A stretch of DNA of 64,000 bases, from the NCBI GenBank assembly GCA_037954665.1, contig JBBMOL010000377.1, positions 1 to 64,000 of the forward strand. Direction: 5' to 3'. The stretch comes from Laguncularia racemosa. Its lineage: Eukaryota > Streptophyta > Magnoliopsida > Myrtales > Combretaceae. Shown piece by piece: positions 25,151 to 37,726 of the stretch. The stretch's first letter is position 1; the number at the start of each line of letters is the position of its first letter. Under the pieces are notes generated by a model that saw nothing but the letters and a program-made list of their open reading frames with translations, had not been told where the DNA came from and did no database searches. The translations under genes and the position numbers were made by a program.

Positions 25151-26600
25151 TGTTGGTCCCAATTAGATTAATCAAGAGGGAGGTAAATTGATTAATTACT
25201 TAAAATTTCAATTTTTGCAAATTATCTAACTAACGAAATGACGTGAGCAACAAAAATGAAAAAATAATAGTGTGCAATAAATAAAAGGAGTAGAGAAGAA
25301 TAAAATGCTCAGAGATTTATAGAGGTTTCGCCTTGAGTGTCAATCCTCTCCTTCAGCTCTACGCCGGGGTCTCGGTTGTCTTTATTGGTCGTGTTTCACT
25401 ATATCAATAAAATTGAGAGTATACAAAATAAGCCCCTTCAAGGCGAAGTCCCATTGTTGAGTTTCTCTAGCTTCTTTACTAAGCTAATCACTCAAACTAC
25501 AGTGATGAAACAACTCTTAATTCCTCATATAAGAAAGGAATCACAATAACAATGAAGAATATCAAATTTTCTCTACAAATTGGATCACACATGTATGAAT
25601 TTTTTTTTTTTTTTTGTGCTTGAAGATGTATGAGCTTTTGACTTTTTAGTGTGCTTGATTCTAAAAAGAATGTTCTATCTCCATTTCAACTGAACATCCC
25701 TTTTTGTATATAAGACATAACGATTACTTTGTTGGAGAATATCTTGTAACGTTCATGGAGTTCCACGTGACAAGCTTGGATTTATTTTTGAAATTTTGTA
25801 TTTCAAAAATAAGTTGAACTTGTTGGAGAAAATCTGCATTCCCGTGATATTTTCATGAGGATAAGCTTGGATAAATTAGTTTGATCGAGATCTTCTTTAG
25901 AGATATTCTTTGGATTAAGTTTGTTAAAGATGTCCCTCACATTATGGAACTTTATCTTGATATCCCATATATTGTGGAACCATATCTTCATGTAACAACC
26001 ATATTTCTTATCCTTATCTTTGTAACTACTGGATCACCCAAAATATAGCACAAATATCTAGATTTAAATCTTGATAAAACCTGTAAATCTTATATGATCT
26101 TACTTTATCATAAAATAAAATCTTGTAAAAACTTTATGTAAATTAAAAACCCCATGATATAAAATCCAACTTTAGTAAAACACATCAAGTATATTACCTA
26201 AATATACTTGACACGTGGAGCTGGGCCTTTAAATTTATTAAAAACCATCGATATAAAAATTAGAGCGAAATATGGAAAAAATTCGTGACTGACATGGAAG
26301 GTTCTGAAAGAGCTTCTAAAGCAAACCTGTCAACTATCCTCCTATTGTAAATGTTCTGAAAAAGCATCTGAAAGGTTAACATGAGAACTACGAATACATT
26401 AAACAACTTCTAAAATACCTTCTGACAGAATAAAAACAGTCTGTATAACACCTTTGAAGGTTCTAAACAAGCTTCTGTCTCTTTGTCCAATTTAGAAAAA
26501 TTCACTTACTATCTTCTGAAACAACTTCTGACAAGCTCAAACATACGTTACACATTATTCCTCTTTTGTTAAAATCAAAACCAAATTAGAGAACTTAACA
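25151..26600 (-). repeat. copia 5' LTR
   Basis: 1,450 bp, TGTTGGTCCC to GAACTTAACA, uninterrupted. It pairs with the split left LTR and shows the empty target site of the Athila-type insertion (single GCAAT). Repeats of TTCTGAA / CTTCTGA occur at 26295-26535. Confidence 0.95.
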
Positions 26601-26799
26601 AATTGCTAATCGACGCTTTTAGCATCATGGTTAACAAGAGCTTCATTTCTATTTTCATCATGACACTTCACTCTTCTTTCTCTGCCTTCAGCTATGATAC
26701 TATGTCCTATCTCCTCTCTTCAACTCTTAACACTCTAAAAGGCTAGCTAGCTTAGTAGTTAAAGTGAGTACTAGAATCAGCCCCCCTTTCTCTACCATT
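26601..26799. other. Flank of the copia element, unassigned
   Basis: AT-rich, no recognisable frame. It may be the decayed C-terminal continuation of the gag fragment that follows. Confidence 0.4.
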
Positions 26800-27310
26800 C
26801 CATGTTTTGGGCAAGTTAAATAGCATCATCTAGTGTATCAACCTTCTAAAGGTCCACAAAACTACCTATTTCAATTTTCAAACCAAAGAAGAAATGAGAT
26901 ATTGCACACTCTTTCAATTCAACTACCTCATAGTTGATCATAAGCATTTCAATTTCACATACATAGTCATCCATAGAAAGACCACCTTGCCTCAATGACT
27001 ACAATTTACCATATATCTTTTGCTTACAACATTTAAGAATAAACCACTAGTGCAAGAATTGCCTTATATATGTTAAAGAAACCACAACACCTTCATCCTA
27101 CCACCTTCTCTCCATTAACATGTCACTCCACCACAATACAACATAACCATTAAATTTTAATGTACGTAATCTAACTTTCATATGTTCATCATAATCATAG
27201 CATTCAAATACTTTCTCTACTTTCTATTCCCAATCTAGATACACATCGGCCAACCCACTACCCTCAAATAGTAGAATTTCCAATTTAGTAGTCATTATGG
27301 CCCAATTCTT
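26800..27310 (-). pseudogene. Ty3/gypsy gag fragment
   Basis: The minus strand in one frame reads LEILLFEGSGLADVYLDWE, KVEKVFECYDYDEHMKVRLR and LKFNGYVVLWWSDML, then (after a decayed stretch and a frame change) SLRQGGLSMDDYVCEIEMLM, YEVVELKECAISHF and, after stops, DTLDDAI. These are the core blocks of plant Ty3 gag (retrotransposon gag family), comparable to the E gag (FDCHNYSGRKKVKLAAIEF, LAGLNREIQNVVEL). Stops include TAG codons at WE*KVE, ERRW* and DL*K. Zinc knuckle and protease are missing. Confidence 0.75.
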
Positions 27311-27640
27311 ATGACCTCCACAAATAATTCCATTAACATAAAATTTTCATCCTTCTATTATAGTTCAATCTCTTTCACTCATCTCCTATTCCTCCATAAG
27401 CCCCCTCTATGTGCTTTTAGAGAATCCAATTATACATTCATATCTTTAATCATGTTGGATAAATCCTTAGGGGTTGTCTCTAGATTGTTATTATAAGTTC
27501 CACCAAACTAACTAATATCTCTAAACATATTGAATTCAATTGTCTAAATAACAATCTCAAATTAAAAACTTAGCATCAATTGTTGCAACACTCCTTACTT
27601 TACACCACACCTCAATAACATTTTGTCAATAGAACATAGT

Positions 27641-27653
27641 GTAATACCAAAAA
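27641..27653 (-). promoter_or_regulatory. Probable Met-type primer-binding site
   Basis: The plus strand GTAATACCAAAAA (minus TTTTTGGTATTAC) is followed three bases later by TGATGTGACC at 27657. This is the same layout as the PBS/LTR borders of elements D, I and H. It would be the 5' LTR border of the element that owned the gag at 26800-27310. The outer end of this LTR is not identified. Confidence 0.5.
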
Positions 27654-28130
27654 GTATGATGTGACCTGGGTTAACAACCATTGATTGACCAAATCTAAAC
27701 ATTCATAAAGGGGATTATGGAAAAAATGCATTTTTATAGTTTTCCAATAAAGTTATTTAATTAGGATATGAATGGTACTCTAAATGGATATTACGTACAA
27801 CCTTGAATTCAAACTACACCTATTCAATTTGATATGACACATAAATCAAATATATGGTTTAGTTCACCACAAATTGAAAGATTTGATAAGAACTAGAATT
27901 GATGAGAAAACTCAATCAAAGATGTAATGTCATTTATTATTCTCAAAATGTTGTACCACAACTCAAAAATATGTTATTAAGGTTAAACAAGGGCAAAAAC
28001 ATAAGTATTACAAAAATTACAACTAGTTTGTAATAAAAATTTATCATATAAAAAGGTACACAACTTCCTAATATGGGCATGTTGGTAGCTATGTTGATCT
28101 ACATAGCTTGATTGACAAATCTATATTTAT

Positions 28131-28165
28131 AAAAAATAATAATAATAAATAAATAAATAAAGAGA
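28131..28165. repeat. AAT/AAAT microsatellite
   Basis: Run of (AAT)n changing to (AAAT)n and then AGAGAGA. Confidence 0.85.
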
Positions 28166-30715
28166 GATACATGTGGGTTAACTCAATCGTGTTGATACCC
28201 ATGTTGCCACACATAAGCCTGAAGAGAAAATAACACAACTATGTTGGATTTAAATGTGAAGATCATCTAGCTTCACGAGAAATACATGGAACACAACATG
28301 AACATGTTGCTACATGTGTTATCAAACACCCATATCAACACACTCTCCAACGAGTTACACTAAAGACTTCATGCTTGTGTTGCTACTCATGTTGACTTTA
28401 TATCCAACCAAATCATTGTCTTTGACCAATTTTCGAACTCTAATGCATACTCGACCATCGAAGCTTCTTGAATGAACCACAAAACCTTCAATTATGTGCC
28501 TTTTATCCTCACTAAACATGCTATTGATCACTTGATTCAACAATTTCTATAAACCACGCACTCTAGATCTATTACATGCATGTCTTGTGATACTACACTT
28601 CAAATGATGTTATAGAAATCTTGATTTGATGATACATGAAGGAATGTGATTAGAAAGAGGTGTGGAAGTACGAACAACTAATCTCAATAGCTCGTTGGCA
28701 TGCATAACAGATAAAAAATCTTGAAAGTTCTTAACCATTTTCATTAGAATCCTAGTTTGATCTTTTAGAGGAAGACTACAGTAGTACTATAGTGTTTGTC
28801 TAATTCTTTTGAGCTCATCAAATAAGGAGATGGAAGCAATTATTTATAGATTTTGGAGTTCATTCCCAATCATCGAGAAATTGTAGATTGATAGATGAGA
28901 TAAGCCTTCCTTGACATTTACAGGTCTGATCTTATAATCAAAGGATGAGATGCAACCATCATTAATGAATGAGTAACTCTGCATTCTTTATTAGGCTTCT
29001 TATAACCCAAGCCATATACAAGCCTATAGATAGGCCTATTAAGCATGCAAGCCAACCAAGAAGGGCTAAGGGTGACCAAATTGATCTAGTGGTCTTGAGC
29101 CTACCAAATGAATTTTCTTAAGACATGCTTGAATAAATACCCCACTCATTGGGTCTTACAATTAGTTCATAGAGTTGGTTCATGGCAATAAACTCGAAGC
29201 CTAATACCAAATAAGTGATCCACAATAATCATTAAAAAATACATAAAATCTTTACTTAAACTTGGATATTGTTGGCCTTTTATTTTTTTCGGTCTTTGGA
29301 AATTTTGGCATAAATTAGCGAGAATAAAAGCACCCAAACCAAGTTAACAAGCCCTTGAAAATTACGGATCTATATACTTTTAACATGAGAGAGCCTGGTG
29401 CCACTGCTAACAAATGTTTATAGGATATCATTTTTGATAGGCCTTCCTTCCATCACCTTTGGAGGATGGAGCACATCAAAGGGCAATTGAGCAAGTTGGA
29501 TCTTCACCGTACACCTATATCCTATTTCCTTAACAAAGCAAAATTTTATTGTTTGGTTCTCCAGTAAAGGAGGATCTTTTCATTTTTATAAAAGCAGTAG
29601 ATAAAAAAGCTGATTGGTCAAGGGCAATTTCATTTTCTTTTCACGCGAGTTAAGCCTATCTATGATTAGTCAAGGAAAAATTAAAAGCTGACATGATGGA
29701 TCAATTGCTTTTGGTGTGCAGCAGCGATCACATAGACTCGTAAGTATATGAAGTGGTCTTAAAAATATTGGGTCCATCTTTGAAAAATGCGGTAGCCACT
29801 TTTAGCTCAAAAATCAAACAGGACGGAATTGCTGTCCAGTAGTCTTCACGCATGCGGAGAAAAATAGGAACCCTCCAGCTTGTCATTTGGGCAAAGCTTG
29901 ACGGAAGTGGCTGGTACTGACAGGTGACATCCTCAATAGCTAAAAGTGTAGTCCCACCAGCAGGTCATTTCATAACTTAATAGGATAGTTTTGTCCTAAT
30001 TTTGTCAATATAATTTTCATCAGATTTTTGCCGTATGGTCTTAGATTAGGGTTTCTTTTTTTTTTTTTCTTCTTCTAGGTGTACTTGATTAAGTTCTTAT
30101 AGTTCCTTTATTTAAGTTTACCAAAATGTAATTTTTCTCCATTTACAACCATGACTAAGGATAATGTCCTAAAACCTGGAATATTACAACCCCTTATGTG
30201 TTACTATCACATAGTAACATACTAAAGTCTAAAACTCCATAAAAATTAAAATGTGTTTATCTCTATATACATTCATACCAATATAACTTTAATAATATAA
30301 AACGAATGACTCTCAAATGAGACATTCCGATCTTTATTATTTAAACAATATAGTAATCTTCTTTTAAAATCCAGGATAACCTCTATTCATATATAAAATT
30401 TTAAAATAAATAAAAGTTTACTACTATCTCCATATTCTCAAATCAACTACTATAAGTTCTAACCACAAATCTTCCAAATTTCCATCACTCCTCATCCACA
30501 TAATAATAGTGCTCCTTCCCATACTCATCTATGTAATGTCCTACTAGAAGTCCATGTTTATCATAATCTACTTGCTCGTCATTCTCACCTGCAACTAAAA
30601 AAAAAAAAAAAAAGGAAGGGAGATGAGCCTAAGCTCAGTACATGAATACTACATTCACATATGCATGTCACAAAATATCATTATTACAAGCATATATGCA
30701 GCAGTTGTCATGCCC
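28166..30715. other. Gene-free DNA of unknown origin
   Basis: No frame with recognisable motifs. 28170-28400 repeats words around CATGTTG / ACACATG, possibly an LTR with short palindromes. 29400-30050 is somewhat richer in G and C than its surroundings, but I can name nothing in it. A poly-T run lies at about 30055-30068 and a poly-A run at about 30598-30614. Confidence 0.5.
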
Positions 30716-33432
30716 CAAGGGGTACCCTAGTTTTAATAGCCCGTCATGTACTATACTAAAGTCCATGATTAACTAGATTGCAGCACACACAAACTTCAAC
30801 ATGGTACATAAGGTGTCATTACTCTAGAAACCTCTATAAAGATAACAGTTTTACAAATATTAAAGCTAACATGTATTAATATAAAATAGAGAGTTCTATA
30901 TATATAATAGATCGAGAAATAAGTTTAAGTAGATAATATTACATTCATCCAGAAGAGTTTATTCAAAATTAAAAATATCTATTCTAGTTGTCTTCATCCT
31001 CACTCGCCCATCTATTATTATCTTGAAGATTCTCACCACTGGTTGGATTCTACTCGGATAAAACCAAAACAGTGCCTACAAAAAAGGTAAACTGCTGAGG
31101 GGTAAGCTATAAAAGTTTAGTGAGATCCTAGCTCAAAACCACCTTTCACGCAAAACAAGCAAGTTAACATTTTAATGCATGAATGTATGAACAATCATAT
31201 GCCAATCATCACATGTAGTTAACCAGAAACTACATGAAGTCTAAGAATATTTCTAACCAATATACCCCTCCCTTGACCTTGGGTTGAGGATCATTCTAAA
31301 ATTCCATCAAAGTTCAGGCTACCGATTTCATTATACTTGCACACATTCTTAGCTACACAAAATTAGAGCCACGCATTACATATCAATAGTTATGCTAGAA
31401 GAATGATCTTCTAAGCAAGGACCCAAGACAAAGGAAAGGAAATTAATGTTTTCCCTACCCACAGACCTCTAGATGTATGCACCCAAAACAAAATAATCAA
31501 CACAGATTCATACCAATACACAACAATCCTCAAGTCTTTTTTATATTATTAGAATAGCATACTCCCTCAAGATGTCCTTCATTTCCTACGTAACTATGAT
31601 GGAATATTCAAGATTATGCAAGAAGATGCTATGCATGATCCCTTTCAAAATAAGTCTTTCAATATGCTTAACATAAGTTAAGGGGTGACCAAACATTTTG
31701 CCGATATTCCATCAACTACAAGAAAAGTCATGAATATAAGCAACTTTACTTTCTTTTCCATTAGGTCTCATCAATCAAACAATCAACCAATTTAAACATA
31801 CACATGGGTTCATTAATATTAAACTTTAGGTGCCACTAGAGTTACAAACACAATCAAGCAATCATCATTGATACTCACCTTACCATTCTTTTCAAAGATT
31901 GTAATAATCCTTAGGCAAAACCTAGAAGTCTTTTGAAAAACCAATGTAAACATGGGGAAATATTTATTCGTATAAGAAGTAACTACTTTTAAGGTAAACT
32001 ATTAGAGCATCTTGTGCCTCATGTTTTATTAAAGTCTTTTAGAGTCTTATAATGTTAAGTCCTTTGTTTAGGAATCGGTCCATTGTTAAGGTCTGCAATT
32101 AGGTCCTTGTTTAGGTAAAGTCCTGTTCTTGCCATAATAAAGCAAATATGTGTCCAAGGTATATGTTAAGAATATGTCCATGAATATATGTCAAGAATAT
32201 GTCCAAAATATGTCAAGAATACATCCATGGATGTTCAATAGGTCATAGATAAGCATAAATGGTCATAAGTTTTCAAGGTTTGAAGATAAGATCTTAACAT
32301 CTTTTTGTTGCACTTTTGTATTTATTAGGAGTTTGAATTTTTTCTAAATAAGAAAAAAAATCTAAATGAAAAAGAAAAGGATAATCTTACAAGGATAAAG
32401 TTTGCTTGATGTGGAATTGTGGATAGAATCTAGAACTATTACATTTAAGTGATGTTAATGTAAGTATATGATGAGTATGCTATGAAAATTGACTTGGGTT
32501 AATTAGGATTACCATATTCTGAGGAAAACTATTAAAATAAAGGCCCTAAAACATAGAAAATAAGTTAAGTCAGTAACTTCCTTAAGAGAGTTTAAAGATG
32601 GCTTAATCTTCTTGAAAGTTGCTTACCTTAGACTAAGGAGTTAGTAGTCCAAAACTATGATAAGCTTCGAAGATGCAAGTGGGGTTAACTTTATGTAACA
32701 CTTCCTAACTATTTAGGGTAATATGAGGTGTGTGTGGTGAAAAGTTGGCGGAAAAAGTTTAGAGGGAAAGGCTGGTGGCATGTAAGTGTGGGGGTTGTTT
32801 ACAAGGGTAAATTTGCTTTTTACCTTCCATTTTATACTAGTTAAGTTTTGTTGTTTTGCAAATTAATTTGAGCTCTAATTTCCCACACCTAAGGGGACAA
32901 GATTAGGTAGGATTTAGGGTTATAATTGACCAAATATCTTATAAGATAACATAGGATAGTAATTGCATAAGATAAGCTAAGGTTGATGTGGATAAAATCA
33001 CATGGAGTTAACATAGTCAATGGAGAGGGGTAGATTCTAGTAGCTCTTAGGTGATTTCTTGGGCTAATGTTTTTTTTTACTTTCAATTAACTTCCTTAGC
33101 TTAATCATGATAAATTTTAGGCTAATTTTTATTAGGTTGAGATTAGGTAAGGTGGCCTCAAACATGGGATAAAATAAGGTTAAGTAACAAGGTGTTTTTA
33201 GATATGAGATTTATATGTAATTTTCCTTTTGTTTATAAGACTCTAAAACCCTAATTTTTCCATGTTATTTCTAGGTTCTTATCCCATTTTATTCAAGTTA
33301 ATTTATGGTAGTTTATATTAAATTAAATTTAGGAAGGGGGGAATTCGATGGTGACTAGCTAGATGGAATTAGATAGAAATACCCACATGAAGAAGGAGAT
33401 TCTAATCTATTTTCGGGGGCTCATGTAAAGTT
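30716..33432 (-). repeat. Element C 3' LTR, truncated
   Basis: It aligns along its length with 39185-40628 and then 60256-61775 (for example ATGTCCATGAATATATGTCA, AACATGGTACATAAGG). Homology ends at about 33432 after GGGGGCTCATG. About 1.2 kb of LTR found in the right copy (61775-63018) is missing here. Confidence 0.85.
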
Positions 33433-34555
33433 CTAAACATTTCAAAAAGACTATACAAAAATTTAAGAAAATAAGCAGAATAATAAATATTTCTAGGTCG
33501 AGATAACAAGAAGGACAATTTCACAATATTAAAAAAAAAACTTTGAGAAATGTACAAGGAAAATTCAAACATCGCGACACGTAATATTATTTTAATAAAT
33601 TATTTTAATATTTTAGTACTCTAAGTAAATTTTAATAAATGAAGTACACACACAACTACTTTCAAGTAGTTAGAATTAAATTCAACGACAAGTGCTTAAG
33701 TAACTAGTCAATTACTTTCATACTTTAATGACCTGTTTGAATTCAAATTCTACTACTCTAACCTTCCTTTCTTAGCCACGACACACACTCACACTTTAGC
33801 TTCAACGTGTAGCACCTTACTCCACACAATTCCACAAATTCACAAATGGCAATTCTCTCACTCAACACACAAACACAATGCCAACAATTCAATACTCCTT
33901 TTTACACCATAATTCATACACATACAACCACGGTGAAACAACCTCCACAATTTTTTTTTTTGTAATCACAACTCTACACACACTCCACAGTTCGCACTCC
34001 CAAACATACAAGTTTCACCACTACAAACATTAAAGCAAACTGCAACTTATACACCAAAATAGCAACAATTCAAATTTGAAAATCAAACCACTTCACTAAT
34101 TGCAATCCTTCCTCAAATGGTAAGAAGTAATTTTCAAATTCAAACAACCATTCATTAACTTGTTCAACTTAATATTTTTTTAAAAATGAAATAATTTCCA
34201 AATCTTCCACACAACTCAAATCTGGAAATGCTCAATTACACCCTCCATTTTCTGAAAACAAACATGTAAGAATCACAATTCTTCTTCCTACACAATTGCA
34301 CTTCCAAATTTGTATTCAAAATGCACTAACTTTCCTCTTCCTCCATGGTGAAGTCCACAACATAGAAGCTTCAACAAGTACTTAAAACTCATTCCAACAA
34401 GCAACAAGTTCAACTTCTACTCAAGACAAATCACAACACTTTAAGCAATTACAACAACAATTTCAATTTACTCCCAATTTCAGAATTGAAGATGTAAGAA
34501 CATGAACCCTAAATTTCCAAAATTCAAAATCAAACAACCCATCTCACAACCTCAA
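33433..34555 (-). other. 5' leader of truncated element I
   Basis: Minus-strand leader next to the PBS at 34556-34570. Near 33600-33660 it shares AGTAGTTGTGTGTACTTCAT-like sequence with the leader of H (55080-55100). A CA-rich segment (33770-34050) gives a GT-rich coding strand, as in D, F and H. The stretch 33433-33600 is unassigned, and gag is gone. Confidence 0.6.
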
Positions 34556-34570
34556 GCTCTGATACCAAAA
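34556..34570 (-). promoter_or_regulatory. Primer-binding site of element I (tRNA-iMet type)
   Basis: The plus strand GCTCTGATACCAAAA is TTTTGGTATCAGAGC on the minus strand, the standard Met initiator complement, 3 bases inside the LTR at 34574. Confidence 0.88.
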
Positions 34571-34573
34571 AGA

Positions 34574-35583
34574 TGATGTGCCTAAAAGGGGATTAAGCAC
34601 AAGCAAATGAATCAATTAACAATCACTAAAATGACAAGATCAATTTGGTTCAAGGTGGAGCAAATTGTTGTGTGACCCTAATTGCAATAGATGATTCGAA
34701 TGATGTATTTCATGAAATGAATTATCACAATGATATATTACTCAATGAATATCACTAATACTCTTGAATACAATGTGAAATAATAGACAAATTCAACAAG
34801 AACAATGACTATTATTCCACCTTCCAAAAGGGATTGATTTCATGGTTCACAAATGTGCAAATGGATGACTAGAAATCAAGTTCAAAAGTAACTCAATTAA
34901 GCACTAATAATTCCAATAACAAGGAACCAAATTTGACCAAGAAATGTTTCAATCCTACCCTAGATATTACACACTAGAGATGAAAAGAAAACACAACAAT
35001 TAGAAATTGACATAACTCACAATTTCAGTTGTTGCACTCGCCACAATCTCAACTCTTGGGATTGAAATTGATAAGAGGAAATTGAACTAGGATAACCCTA
35101 AGCTCTCTCATGTAAAGTAATGTGTTTTAATCTAAAAATTGGCCTCGTCAAAACCTTACTTAAGCAATTATTTATACTTGCTCCATTTAGGGTTAGAAAG
35201 TCTACAAAATTACAACTATGCTACTTTTAAGGTAGCCTGTTCTAAATGAAAATTACAAACGAATGAAAGTGTTCCAAAAGAAAATTACAACACAGAATGA
35301 TCCAATAATAATTAAAAAGTACAAAAATAATATAAATCTTCAAGAGCCAATACTTCGAAGTGAAATTAATCGCAGCGGGCCTTTGGATGCAAATTTGATG
35401 ATGTCCCGTGGCTAGCAACTAACGTAAGTCATTTAGCATCCCATGGAGAAATATTATTGTATCTTTAAGATTATTAATCAAATATTTATTAGATAAAAGA
35501 AAAAAAAGTGAAATATGAGTTATTTAGATCATCATCAAAATCGAGTTTTATGATCATCTACGGTGCCGGAAAATTTCCCATCA
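34574..35583 (-). repeat. 5' LTR of element I (H family)
   Basis: 1,010 bp, TGATGTGCCTAAAA to GGAAAATTTCCCATCA. It is the reverse complement of the H type LTR ends (TGATGGGAATCTTTCCGG ... AGGCACATCA), whose first copy is 1,011 bp. A TATA-like AGTATAAA on the minus strand is at about 35170-35177. No partner LTR is present: the rest of I was lost together with part of element C. Confidence 0.82.
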
Positions 35584-35846
35584 TTCTTATTCTATTCTAC
35601 TCTCTAATTCTATTTAATATTTTCATCTAAATTCTAATTCTATCTACCTAATCTAATTTACTCTACTACTTGCTTTCTAAGCTAATCTACTCTCTAAAAA
35701 CTAAAACTCATCTGGACTCCCCTTCTTCATTCTAATATATATATATATATATATATATGTTGAATGCAGCATGATCACAATCTTGGACGTCTTCTGCGAA
35801 TCTGATCTGGCTTTATCCAATTCTTCTCCTCATTCTTTCTGTTATA

Positions 35847-35881
<35 letters not shown>

Positions 35882-36519
35882 CTCGGAACATGGCGCTGGA
35901 CGAAATCTTCCTCGCATATTTTCCAACGTGCAACACCGCATATCTACCTAGCTGATTTTCCGGCAAGCTAAAACGGACGAATTATTCCCTGATCTTCTCA
36001 ATCTTTGTGCGATCAAATCTGGCATGTTTTCCGGTGGAGCTTCCTATCGTGTTTTCTAGCGAGCGAATTCTCCTTGCTGATTTTCCGGCTGCTTTGTCGC
36101 GCTTGTTATACTCAGTCGTTCCGGTTCATTTCAGTACGGTCAGGACTTTAGCATTGCACGGGTGTGTCGGCTGCCGTGTTCATTTCTATCCGAAATTTCC
36201 TTCGATACGTCTTCAAGCATGGGCATTTCCGTGCATGTGTTGAGCTTGCTCAGCCTGCTTCCATGGAAATTTACATGGTTTGCTTGGCTTTATTGTATGG
36301 CTGATGAATGGTTGGACACGTCCATATTTGTTCTACTTGTTGCACTCGCAATTTTATAAAAAATATATTTTTCTTTAACTTTTAAGTAATTTTCCTATTA
36401 ATTCATAAATTATAATTTAAATACTCTAAAATTAAAATAAAAATTAGTTATGTACATTATTTATATAAAATATAGAAAAATTAAATAAAAAGTTATTCTA
36501 ATTTATAACCCTTATCAGT
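35584..36519. other. Unassigned segment with two AT microsatellites
   Basis: It starts with repeated TCTAATTCTA / TCTACT words (35584-35700), then (AT)n at about 35735-35758 and 35849-35877. From 35880 to 36350 composition shifts to clearly higher GC with repeated TTTTCCGG words (35955, 36028, 36083) and then returns to extreme AT. Open frames (35771-35971, 36007-36243, 36162-36359, plus) show no known domain. It could be a captured gene fragment, an LTR of another family or a non-LTR insert. Confidence 0.5.
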
Positions 36520-37726
36520 TACTACTTTCCAACTATAGGGTTTTGTCTTTTTGGACAATTGGAAGCGAAATGTCCTACTTGTTTACAAATGAAACAAGAG
36601 TTTATGGTTCTTTTTGGACAAGTTGTGATGCGATGATCATCAGCTCCACAAAAAAAAGCATTCCTTTTTAAGTTGCAGAAACTATCTAAGAAAATGCTTC
36701 CCATTACACTTCTAACATACAACTCTTTGCCCACTTACTCTTTTTATGATTACAGGGGTGGAATTAGATTGATAAAAACGTTTCTTCCCTCAAAAATTGT
36801 TTCCACTATCTTCCACATTTCTTTTTCCCATAATTATTTCTCTTTGCCTAAGCCTATGTTGTTCTCTCTTTTTCCACCATGCCATTAAAAGTATGGATTT
36901 CAAATTCTTCTAATTTTCTCTACATCTTAGGTTCTAATCCTCCCATAAAAACTTCTATTTTTAATTTATCACTATCTTAATAAGATGCAAGTGCAAATTG
37001 CAACAATCTACTAAACTCAGTTTCATATTGATCAATGGTTTTATTTCCCTAAGTTATGTAGAGAAATTCGCATCGATATTTAGTTCTTAAACTACTAGGA
37101 AAGTAGTTCATAAGAAATTCTCTTTTCAACATATTCGAAGTAATGGGTTGAGGTAAGCTTCTTCTTTTTGATTCCCACCATGTTCTAGCTCTCAATTTTA
37201 AAAGGTAGGTGCCATAACTTACTTGTAATTGAGGTGGTATCTCAAAAGCTTCAAAAGATCTTCCCACTTGGGACAACCAATCTTCTGGCTCATTTGGTTT
37301 CCCAAAACTTTCATCAAAGTATTTGTTACACTTGATAAACTCAAGTAACACGCTTCTTTGAGGTCTAGGTGAGGGTAGCAAAGGTTCAACATTTTTGTGA
37401 ACTCCAAGTAGAACTTCTTCCATGACTACAGGGGCTGGTGTAGGTTGTTGCCTTTATTCCAATAAATTTCTTATCATTTCAATCTACCTTTATAATGCCT
37501 CAAGAATTTCCTTTATCTATGTTAGGTGCAAGGGGTGGATTATCATTCCTTGGTTCTTGGGGTTTGAGAGTTCCAATAGACTCTCCTTGACGCACTCTTC
37601 CTCATATTCTAGGGAGGTAATATATTCACATAACATCATAGACATACAAGCACTATCATTACCTTCATGTGGGTCTCTATCATGCCCACTCATATCAGGA
37701 CCCATACCTGCACAAGTCAAGCTCAT
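36520..37726 (-). pseudogene. Element C gag fragment with zinc knuckles
   Basis: Order on the minus strand: an acidic N-terminal part from about 37726 (HDRDPHEGNDSAC), then the gag core in 37049-37423 (KPNEPEDWLSQVGRSFEAFE, YLLKLRARTWWESKR, REFLMNYFPSSLR), then QYETEFSRLLQFA (about 37025) and FMGGLEPKM (about 36950). It ends with two CCHC regions: FFCGADDHRITTCP (about 36645, first Cys pair incomplete) and a complete CFICKQVGHFASNC (about 36600). Stops and frame changes lie at 37048 and throughout 36740-37000. Protease and pol are absent because the element is interrupted at 36519. The core is typical of chromovirus-type plant Ty3 gag. Confidence 0.8.

Larger units (their letters stand above)
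6543..26600 (-). mobile_element. SIRE-like Ty1/copia element interrupted by an Athila-type element
   Basis: A minus-strand copia element of about 10.1 kb once the 9.9-kb nested insertion is removed. Order on the minus strand: 5' LTR (25151-26600), degenerate Met-type primer-binding site, gag with two zinc knuckles, protease, integrase, RT, RNase H, a third ORF after pol, polypurine tract, 3' LTR (6543-6679 plus 16609-17930). The integrase-before-RT order defines copia. A long accessory ORF after pol and LTRs of about 1.45 kb fit the SIRE group. Flanking 5-mers (TATAT on the left, AATTG on the right) do not match, so no target duplication is visible. Confidence 0.9.

Noticed and set aside
32100..32230. 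ATGTCCA / ATGTCAAGAAT words as a tandem satellite
   Set aside because: Only a few irregular copies, and they recur because the segment is part of the C LTR in both copies.
36007..36359. Overlapping plus-strand frames as a host gene exon
   Set aside because: No recognisable domain and no homologous motif, next to AT repeats. Kept only as an unassigned segment.
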